Positions 7,926 to 12,653 of a stretch of 12,653 nt of DNA are shown piece by piece (position 1 is the stretch's first letter; the number at the start of each line of letters is the position of its first letter). The position numbers and the translations under genes were made by a program. Under the pieces are notes generated by a model that had not been told where the DNA came from, made no database searches, and was given only the letters and a program-made list of their open reading frames with translations. Source of the stretch: Hyphomicrobiales bacterium (GTDB taxonomy: Bacteria; Pseudomonadota; Alphaproteobacteria; Rhizobiales; Kaistiaceae); contig JAFKJZ010000166.1 of the NCBI GenBank assembly GCA_017305815.1, positions 1 through 12,653 on the forward strand, in the 5' to 3' direction.

Positions 7926-8660
7926 ATGGGCGGCAAGCTCGCAGGCAAGGTCGCGCTGGTCACGGCAGCGGCACAGGGTATCGGACGCGCGATCGCGGAA
8001 CAGGCTGCGGCCGAAGGCGCCACCGTCTGCGCCACCGATCTCAACGAGACGGCGCCGGCGGAACTGAACGGCGTCGACGGCATCACCACGCGCAAGCTGA
8101 ACGTGCTGTCGAACGACGACGTCAAGGCGCTGATCGCCGAGATCGGCACCATCGACGTGCTGTTCAACTGCGCCGGCATCGTGCATGCGGGCGCGCTGGA
8201 GCAGGCGACGGAAGCCGACCTCGACTTCGCCTACGACCTCAACGTCAAGTCGATGTGGCGCACCATCTCGGCCGCCCTGCCCGGCATGCTGGCGCAGAAG
8301 GACGGCTCGATCGTCAACATCTGCTCCGTCGCCGGCTCGATCAAGGGCGTGCCGAACCGCTTCGCCTATGGCGTCACCAAGGCGGCCACCGTCGGCCTGA
8401 CCAAGTCGATCGCCGCCGACTACGTCACCAAGGGCATCCGCTGCAACGGCATCTGCCCCGGCACGGTCGAGAGCCCGTCGCTGCAGCAGCGCCTGCGCGA
8501 CCAGGGCGACTACGAGGCCGCCCGCGCCGCCTTCATCGCCCGCCAGCCGATCGGCCGCATCGGCCAGCCGAGCGAGATCGCCGACCTCGCCATCTACCTG
8601 GCGACGGCGACCTACACCACCGGCCAGATGCACATCATCGACGGCGGCTGGGTCAACTAA
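7926..8660 (+). CDS. SDR oxidoreductase, probable 2-keto-3-deoxy-L-fuconate (or -rhamnonate) dehydrogenase (244 aa)
   Basis: A cytoplasmic NAD-dependent short-chain dehydrogenase. Motifs are the cofactor-binding TAAAQGIG (13-20, with Ala replacing the first Gly of the usual TGxxxGIG), Asp38 at the end of the second strand favouring NAD over NADP, NCAG (81-84), catalytic Ser134, Tyr148 and Lys152 (YGVTK), and CPGTVESPS at 177-185. The LTAAAQGIG-like start, VKSM, and CPGTVxSPSLQxR closely resemble human BDH2 (DHRS6) and the bacterial 2-keto-3-deoxy-L-fuconate dehydrogenase it groups with. In that pathway it oxidises the C4 hydroxyl of the dehydratase product. It follows the dehydratase by 30 nt on the same strand. 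L-rhamnose pathway enzymes are also SDRs of this kind, so the sugar is not fixed. Confidence 0.87.
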   Translation: MGGKLAGKVALVTAAAQGIGRAIAEQAAAEGATVCATDLNETAPAELNGVDGITTRKLNVLSNDDVKALIAEIGTIDVLFNCAGIVHAGALEQATEADLDFAYDLNVKSMWRTISAALPGMLAQKDGSIVNICSVAGSIKGVPNRFAYGVTKAATVGLTKSIAADYVTKGIRCNGICPGTVESPSLQQRLRDQGDYEAARAAFIARQPIGRIGQPSEIADLAIYLATATYTTGQMHIIDGGWVN

Positions 8661-8665
8661 GACCC

Positions 8666-8789
8666 AAGTCCCTCACCCTACCCTCTCCCGCAAGCGGGAG
8701 AGGGACGCTATCGACCAGCACTGCGGTCCGTTGATACGCCGGCCGAAAAGCCCTCGCCCGCTTGCGGGAGAGGGTTGGGTGAGGGTCTT
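8666..8789. repeat. Pair of inverted GC-rich palindromic repeats between SDR and MaoC genes
   Basis: The left arm 8666-8698 and right arm 8757-8789 are inverted copies of one 33-bp unit with two mismatches. Each arm also lies in its own hairpin: CCCTCTCCCGC-AA-GCGGGAGAGGG at 8681-8704 is a perfect 11-bp stem, and the equivalent at 8751-8774 has one mismatch. The 58 bases between the arms hold nothing I recognise. This is the layout of a REP/BIME-like element; a partial third copy lies at 1-24. In the transcript it would form strong hairpins that may stabilise the upstream mRNA or weaken expression of the MaoC gene. There is no T-tract, so it is not a classical terminator. Confidence 0.8.
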
Positions 8790-8816
8790 CCTCAACCCGC
8801 GATGCGCAGGATCATC

Positions 8817-9269
8817 ATGATCGTCGAGCAGTACTTCGAAGACTACGAAATCGGCTTTACCCGCCGCACCATGGGCCGCACGATCACCGAGGCCGATATC
8901 GTCATCCACGCCGGCCAGACGGGCGATTTCTTCCCGCACCACATGGACGCGGAATGGTGCGCGACGCAGGACTTCAAGCAGCGCGTCGCCCATGGCACGC
9001 TGATCCTGTCGGTGGCGGTCGGCATGACGGCGACGACGATCAACCCGCACGCCATGTCCTATGGCTATGACAAGGTGCGGTTCGTGAAGCCCGTCTTCAT
9101 CAACGACACCATCACCGTCGAGGCGAAGATCGTCGACAAGCGCGACCATCCGAAGCGCGCCAGCCACGGCATCGTCTCCGAGCTCGTCACCGTCACCAAG
9201 CAGACCGGCGAGACGGTTCTTGCCTGCGAGCACATCTATCTCGTCGCCCGCAAGCCCATGACGGCCTGA
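8817..9269 (+). CDS. MaoC-like hot-dog hydratase (150 aa)
   Basis: A small hot-dog-fold protein of the MaoC dehydratase family, whose characterised members hydrate or dehydrate enoyl-CoA thioesters. The hydratase-2 motif is visible at 31-42 ([12 protein letters not shown]) with Asp37 and His42 at the positions of the catalytic Asp/His pair of PhaJ-type hydratases. Later VAHGTLILS and [18 protein letters not shown] are family-typical. The start at 8817 has AGGA 5 nt upstream; ATGs at 8802 and 8775 are less likely, the latter lying inside the repeat. It is on the strand of the importer operon, but 156 nt and a palindromic repeat separate it from the SDR, so co-transcription is uncertain. No CoA ligase, thiolase or other acyl-CoA gene is visible nearby, so its substrate is unknown. 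Confidence 0.88.
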   Translation: MIVEQYFEDYEIGFTRRTMGRTITEADIVIHAGQTGDFFPHHMDAEWCATQDFKQRVAHGTLILSVAVGMTATTINPHAMSYGYDKVRFVKPVFINDTITVEAKIVDKRDHPKRASHGIVSELVTVTKQTGETVLACEHIYLVARKPMTA

Positions 9270-9290
9270 CACAAACCGACGATCCCTCTG

Positions 9291-9315
9291 GGAACCAGAG
9301 TCCGCTCACCACGTT
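9291..9315 (+). promoter_or_regulatory. EcfG-type general stress response promoter
   Basis: GGAAC (9291-9295), 16 nt, CGTT (9312-9315) matches the alphaproteobacterial EcfG (RpoE2-type) consensus GGAAC-N16/17-CGTT exactly. Transcription would start about 9322, giving a leader near 30 nt that contains the GGAGGA ribosome site of the PRC-barrel gene. The position, class of downstream gene and spacing all agree. Confidence 0.75.
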
Positions 9316-9350
9316 GACCCTCCATCAATTCGAGATCATGGAGGAAGACG

Positions 9351-9719
9351 ATGGAACATACCCACGTTAGCAGCTCGCTGATCGGCGCCGCCAAGGTTGA
9401 TGGCACCGCCGTCTACAATACCGCCGGCGATCGTCTCGGCGATATTCATGACATCATGATCGACAAGCAGACCGGACGGGTCGCCTATGCGATCATGTCC
9501 TTTGGCGGGTTCCTCGGCCTGGGCGAGAAATACCATCCGCTGCCGTGGAATACGCTGAAATACGATACGCGACAGGGCGGCTATGTCGTCGGCCTGACCA
9601 AGGAACAGCTGGAGGGCGGCCCCGCCTATGACGAAGGCGACGAACCGGCCTGGGGCGACCGCGACTATGAAAAGCGGGTCCACGACTATTACGGCATCCC
9701 GCCCTACTGGATGATGTGA
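9351..9719 (+). CDS. PRC-barrel domain protein, likely stress-induced (122 aa)
   Basis: A small soluble protein with a PRC-barrel fold at about 8-85 (SSLIGAAKVDGTAVYNTAG, then LGDIHDIMIDKQTGRVAYAI and a KYHPLPWNTLKYD segment). The C-terminal 35 residues are acidic and aromatic-rich, ending DYYGIPPYWMM. No signal peptide or membrane helix is visible. PRC-barrel proteins of this kind are common in soil alphaproteobacteria and often belong to the general stress regulon; the biochemical role is not established. The start at 9351 has GGAGGA 5 nt upstream. It has its own promoter (9291-9315) and terminator (9747-9777), so it is a single-gene unit between the sugar operon and the leftward genes. Confidence 0.9.
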   Translation: MEHTHVSSSLIGAAKVDGTAVYNTAGDRLGDIHDIMIDKQTGRVAYAIMSFGGFLGLGEKYHPLPWNTLKYDTRQGGYVVGLTKEQLEGGPAYDEGDEPAWGDRDYEKRVHDYYGIPPYWMM

Positions 9720-9746
9720 CCGGCCTTCCTTAGCCGGAATAGGAAA

Positions 9747-9777
9747 GGCCCCGGATCGCTCCGGGGCCCTTTTTTTT
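9747..9777 (+). terminator. Intrinsic terminator of the PRC-barrel gene
   Basis: GGCCCCGGA (9747-9755), loop TCGC, TCCGGGGCC (9760-9768) is a perfect 9-bp GC-rich stem followed by C and eight T residues. It lies 27 nt after the PRC-barrel stop and just before the stop of the convergent dehydrogenase gene. On the minus strand only a poor T-tract follows, so it acts mainly rightward. Confidence 0.93.
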
Positions 9778-9805
9778 GCCTACACCTTCGATGAGGCGCG
9801 AAGCC

Positions 9806-10837
9806 TCAGAGGGTGATCTGCAGCTTCACGTCGTTCGGGTTGGCCGAGGCGGCGCGCTCGAAGGCAGCGATCGACTGCTCGAAGTCATAGGTGCCAGTGA
9901 TCAGCGGCACCAGGTTGACCTTGCCCGACGCGATCAGCGCCAGGGCACGGTCGAAGACATTGGCGTAGCGGAACACTGTCTCCATCTTCACTTCCTTGGC
10001 CGAGGCCGAGACGATGTCGAGCGCGATCGGCTCGACCGGCAGGCCGACGAAGACGATGGTGCCGCCGGGACGGACATAGTTGAAGATGCCGTCATAGGCG
10101 CGCGGGCTGCCCGAGGCCTCGAACACGATGTCGACGCCCCAGTTCTCCGTCTCCTCGGCGATCTTCGCCTTCAGGTCCGTCTCGCGGATGTTGACCGGGA
10201 TGACGCCGTCATACTGGCCGGCGATGGCGAGCTTCTCGTTCACCAGGTCGGAGATGTAGACGCGGCTGCAGCCGCCCGCGAGGGCGGCGAGCGCTGCCAT
10301 GATGCCGATCGGGCCGGCGCCGATCACCAGCGCCGTGTCGCCGGGGACGATCTTGGCCTTGGTCGCCGCCTGCATGCCGATGGCGAACGGCTCGACCATG
10401 GCCCCTTCCGCAAACGAGACATTGTCCGGCAGCTTGTAGGTGAAGGCGGCGGGGAACACGACTTCCGGCGTCAGGCAGCCATGCACCGGCGGCGTCGCCC
10501 AGAAGGTGACGCTCGGATCGACATTGTAAATGCCGAGCTTCGAGGCCTTCGACGTCAGGTCGGGAATGCCGGGCTCCATGCAGACGCGGTCGCCGACCTT
10601 AAGGTTCTTCACCTCGGAGCCGATCTCGAGCACCGTGCCGGAGGCCTCGTGGCCGAGCACCATCGGCTCCTTGACGATGAACGGGCCGATCGCGCCATGG
10701 GTATAATAGTGCACGTCCGAGCCGCAGACGCCGACCGTGTGGATGGCGATGCGAACGTCGCGCGGACCGACCTCGAGCGGCAGGTCGATGTCGCGGAGCG
10801 AGAGCTTCAGCTTTTCTTCAAGAACGAGGGCACGCAT
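9806..10837 (-). CDS. Zinc-dependent polyol dehydrogenase, sorbitol/xylitol type (343 aa)
   Basis: A medium-chain NAD-dependent alcohol dehydrogenase that should oxidise a secondary hydroxyl of a polyol such as xylitol or sorbitol to a ketose. Catalytic zinc ligands are Cys38 (VCGSDVHYY), His63-Glu64 (LGHEASG) and Glu149 (MVEPFAIG). The Rossmann motif is GAGPIG at 173-178, with Asp197 after the second strand favouring NAD. The four cysteines of the structural zinc lobe are absent: around 93-107 the residues are Asp, Ser and Asn instead, as in sorbitol dehydrogenases that lack that zinc. The start at 10837 (MRALVLEEK) is chosen by family length; the ribosome site is weak (GGATC about 8 nt upstream). 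It is on the same strand as, and 108 nt downstream of, the hydroxyproline epimerase, but is not a known step of that pathway. Confidence 0.9.
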   Translation of the reverse strand: MRALVLEEKLKLSLRDIDLPLEVGPRDVRIAIHTVGVCGSDVHYYTHGAIGPFIVKEPMVLGHEASGTVLEIGSEVKNLKVGDRVCMEPGIPDLTSKASKLGIYNVDPSVTFWATPPVHGCLTPEVVFPAAFTYKLPDNVSFAEGAMVEPFAIGMQAATKAKIVPGDTALVIGAGPIGIMAALAALAGGCSRVYISDLVNEKLAIAGQYDGVIPVNIRETDLKAKIAEETENWGVDIVFEASGSPRAYDGIFNYVRPGGTIVFVGLPVEPIALDIVSASAKEVKMETVFRYANVFDRALALIASGKVNLVPLITGTYDFEQSIAAFERAASANPNDVKLQITL

Positions 10838-10878
10838 GGCGGCGGATCCAGATTGGCGTCGGGATTGTCGTTTTAGCC

Positions 10879-10892
10879 GAGGGGCGCCCCTC
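10879..10892. promoter_or_regulatory. Perfect 14-bp palindrome upstream of the polyol dehydrogenase
   Basis: GAGGGGCGCCCCTC is self-complementary without a spacer, and lies 42 nt upstream of the dehydrogenase start. There is no T-tract on the minus-strand side (GGCTAAAACG follows), so it does not look like a terminator of the epimerase gene. It could be an operator or mRNA hairpin; function unknown. Confidence 0.3.
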
Positions 10893-10905
10893 ACGCTACG
10901 AGTCC

Positions 10906-10920
10906 GATGTCGCGGACATC
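10906..10920. promoter_or_regulatory. Inverted repeat GATGTC-N3-GACATC upstream of the polyol dehydrogenase
   Basis: GATGTC, GCG, GACATC is a perfect 6+6 bp inverted repeat in the gap between epimerase and dehydrogenase. It could be a regulator site for the dehydrogenase if that gene is transcribed on its own. No clear promoter boxes accompany it. Confidence 0.3.
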
Positions 10921-10945
10921 ACACTTCTTTGCAGGCCGGCCGCGC

Positions 10946-11962
10946 CTAGCCCTCTCCGTCCACCACCTGGAAACCGGCCCAGAACGGATCGCGGTCGTCG
11001 ACGAAGATGGTGTTGTAGCCGGTGACGCGCGCCCAGCCCTCGATCGTCGGAATGATCGCCGGCTTGCCGCCGACGGTGGTCTGGCGGGCAACGCGGCCGG
11101 TGAAGGTCGACCCGATGATGCTCTCATGCACGAAGGCCTCGCCCTCCTGCAGCCGGCCGGTCGCGAAGAGTTGTGCGACCCTCGCCGACGTGCCGGTGCC
11201 GCAGGGCGAGCGGTCGATCGCCTTGTCGCCATAGAAGACGGCGTTGCGCGCCGATGAGCCCGGGTTCTTCGGCTTGCCCGTCCAGAGCACGTGCGTGAGC
11301 CTGTTCAGCGCCGGGTTTTCCGGATGCACGATCTGGTGCCGCGCATTGAATGCGGCGCGAAGCTTCGGCGACAGCCGCACGATGTCGGAGGGTTCGAGAT
11401 CGGACAGGTCGGCGTAGTTCGATTGCGCCTCGACGATCGCATAGAAATTGCCGCCATAGGCGACGTCGACGGTCAGCGCGCCGATGCCCTCGACATCGAC
11501 CTCATAGCCGCGGCCAAGCAGGAAGGACGGAACATTGGTCAGCGTCACGCTGTCGACATAGGGACCGTTCTGGACATAACGCGCCTCGACCAGGCCGGCC
11601 GGCGTCTCGAGCCGGAGCAGGCCGGGCGTCTTCGGCGTCACGAGCCCATGCTCGATGATCGTCGTCACCGTGCCGATCGTGCCATGGCCGCACATGGGCA
11701 GGCAGCCAGAGGTCTCGATGAACAGGATCGCGACGTCGTAATCGTCGCTCGACGGCGGATAGAGGATCGAGCCCGACATCATGTCGTGGCCGCGCGGTTC
11801 GAAGCAGAGCGACTTCCGGATCCAGTCGAACTCGGCCAGGAAATGCTGGCGCTTGTCGAACATGGTGGCGCCCTTGAGCACCGGGATCGAGCCGCCGGTG
11901 ACGACGCGGACGGGATTGCCGCAGGTGTGGCCGTCGATGCAGACGAAGGTATGGCGAGCCAT
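10946..11962 (-). CDS. hypRE: 4-hydroxyproline 2-epimerase, proline racemase superfamily (338 aa)
   Basis: A cofactor-independent epimerase that converts trans-4-hydroxy-L-proline to cis-4-hydroxy-D-proline, the first step of bacterial hydroxyproline degradation. Both catalytic cysteines are present: Cys91 in MCGHGTIG and Cys254 in DRSPCGTGTSAR. The pair separates epimerases from trans-3-hydroxyproline dehydratases, which have Thr at the second position. Start FVCIDGHTCGNPVRVV and length (338; family about 310-345) are typical. The start at 11962 has AGAGG 8 nt upstream. It begins 2 nt after the stop of the FAD oxidoreductase, so the two are translationally coupled, and that partner would act on the D-isomer. 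Proline racemase activity is less likely given this neighbour and no free-standing racemase context. Confidence 0.92.
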   Translation of the reverse strand: MARHTFVCIDGHTCGNPVRVVTGGSIPVLKGATMFDKRQHFLAEFDWIRKSLCFEPRGHDMMSGSILYPPSSDDYDVAILFIETSGCLPMCGHGTIGTVTTIIEHGLVTPKTPGLLRLETPAGLVEARYVQNGPYVDSVTLTNVPSFLLGRGYEVDVEGIGALTVDVAYGGNFYAIVEAQSNYADLSDLEPSDIVRLSPKLRAAFNARHQIVHPENPALNRLTHVLWTGKPKNPGSSARNAVFYGDKAIDRSPCGTGTSARVAQLFATGRLQEGEAFVHESIIGSTFTGRVARQTTVGGKPAIIPTIEGWARVTGYNTIFVDDRDPFWAGFQVVDGEG

Positions 11963-11964
11963 GC

Positions 11965-12653
11965 TCAGAACCTCTTGGCGAAGCGCTCGGGTGAATAGGG
12001 AGTGAGGTCGATATCCGGCCGCCGATCGGCCAGGAGAGCGGCGACCAGTTCGGCCGTCGCCGCCGCCTGGGTCAGGCCATGATGGGCGTGGCCGAAGGCG
12101 TAGACGATGCGAGGATCGCGCGGCGCGCGGCCGATGACCGGCAGTGAATCCGGGGTCGACGGCCGAAACCCCATCCAGCGGGTGCCGCCGGAAAGATCCG
12201 CCTCCGGCAGGAAGCGCCGCAACCGGCCGAGAATGGCATCGACGCGCCTGAAATTGGGCGCCGCCGCGAGCCCCGCGAACTCGACGCTGCCACCGACGCG
12301 GTCGCCGGTGTCGAGCGGCGTCGTGACGAAGCCCTCGCCCTCGAACATCACCGGCCGGGTCAGGCCGAGCCGTCCCGAGGGCAGCGTGACGTTGTAGCCG
12401 CGCTCCGTATCGAGCGGGACACTGTCGCCGAGCGAGGCGGCCAGCGGCTTCGACCAGGCGCCGGTCGCGACGACGATGCGATCATACTGCGCCAGCGTGT
12501 CGAACGAGGTGCAGATGGTGACGTGGTCGCCGCCGGCGCGCACATCGACGACTTCGAACCTGCGCAATTCGGCGCCGCGATCCAGCGCCGCCTGCGCCAG
12601 TGCGCGGGTGAAATCGAGCGGATCGGAGACATGGATGATTGCGTCCAAGCCTG
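11965..12653 (-). CDS. FAD-dependent D-amino-acid oxidase-like enzyme, probable D-hydroxyproline dehydrogenase (C-terminal 228 aa, cut by window edge)
   Basis: The C-terminal part of a DAO-family flavoprotein; the N-terminal dinucleotide-binding motif lies outside the window, and the reading frame is open to the right edge. Visible are IIHVSDPLDFTRALAQAA, the IVVATGAWS strand-loop of the FAD domain, and the C-terminal RPSTPDSLPVIGR then YAFGHAHHGLTQAAAT segment that closes over the flavin in this family. A TTG at 12648 is in frame but internal, not a start. With the epimerase 2 nt downstream, the likely reaction is oxidation of cis-4-hydroxy-D-proline to pyrroline-4-hydroxy-2-carboxylate, as by HypO-type enzymes. 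Other D-amino acids or glycine-type substrates are possible from sequence alone. Confidence 0.88.
   Translation of the reverse strand, partial: GLDAIIHVSDPLDFTRALAQAALDRGAELRRFEVVDVRAGGDHVTICTSFDTLAQYDRIVVATGAWSKPLAASLGDSVPLDTERGYNVTLPSGRLGLTRPVMFEGEGFVTTPLDTGDRVGGSVEFAGLAAAPNFRRVDAILGRLRRFLPEADLSGGTRWMGFRPSTPDSLPVIGRAPRDPRIVYAFGHAHHGLTQAAATAELVAALLADRRPDIDLTPYSPERFAKRF

Noticed and set aside
8681..8704. Hairpin after the SDR gene as a Rho-independent terminator
   Set aside because: The stem is strong but no T-run follows, and the same unit recurs elsewhere in the window, so it is better explained as a dispersed palindromic repeat.
8666..8789. CRISPR-like array or insertion-sequence ends
   Set aside because: Only two copies, in inverted orientation, with no regular spacers, no transposase frame between them and no target duplications visible.
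10879..10892. Palindrome as terminator of the hydroxyproline epimerase gene
   Set aside because: There is no loop and the minus-strand sequence after it is GGCTAAAACG, without the needed T-tract.
12646..12648. TTG as the start of the FAD oxidoreductase
   Set aside because: The frame continues to the window edge and the family needs an N-terminal FAD-binding segment of well over 100 residues before this point, so the gene is truncated by the window, not short.

Overview
The window is GC-rich (by eye well over 60%) and reads as chromosomal DNA of an alphaproteobacterium, most likely of the Hyphomicrobiales (rhizobial and related soil bacteria). Three things point there: protein families typical of that order, short intergenic palindromic repeats, and a near-perfect EcfG-type general-stress promoter (GGAAC-N16-CGTT), a promoter class confined to Alphaproteobacteria. 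I see no rRNA, tRNA, CRISPR array, insertion sequence, phage gene or plasmid origin. No gene-free stretch reaches 300 bases; the longest gaps are 361-521, 2246-2404, 3743-3906 and 8661-8816, each about 155-165 bases.

Region 1 (1 to about 9270) is a sugar or sugar-acid uptake and catabolism locus built around a divergent promoter region at 2246-2404. Leftward run an IclR-family regulator, a COG3618 amidohydrolase (sugar lactonase type) and a RhaM-family sugar mutarotase. Rightward run a complete CUT1-type ABC importer (periplasmic binding protein, two permeases, UgpC/MalK-like ATPase), an enolase-superfamily acid-sugar dehydratase of the mandelate racemase subgroup, an SDR closely resembling 2-keto-3-deoxy-L-fuconate dehydrogenase, and a MaoC-fold hydratase. 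Together they fit a non-phosphorylating oxidative pathway for a 6-deoxy-L-sugar or related sugar: import, mutarotation, (sugar 1-dehydrogenase, not seen), lactone opening, dehydration to a 2-keto-3-deoxy acid, oxidation at C4, (hydrolase or aldolase, not seen). L-fucose is my leading guess, with L-rhamnose, L-galactose and their acids as alternatives. A perfect inverted repeat between the two arms supplies a TTGACT -35 box on both strands and is the best candidate IclR operator.

Region 2 (9270-9780) is a single PRC-barrel gene behind the EcfG-type promoter, closed by a strong intrinsic terminator. Region 3 (9806-12653, leftward) holds a zinc-dependent polyol (sorbitol/xylitol type) dehydrogenase, a two-cysteine 4-hydroxyproline 2-epimerase, and the C-terminal part of an FAD-dependent D-amino-acid oxidase-like enzyme that runs off the right edge. 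The last two are 2 nt apart and form the first two steps of trans-4-hydroxy-L-proline degradation.

The window is mostly recognisable metabolism. What deserves attention is regulatory and contextual: the dual -35 palindrome, the stress promoter, the intergenic repeat elements, the unassigned substrate of the importer and dehydratase, and a MaoC hydratase without an obvious CoA substrate in a sugar operon.
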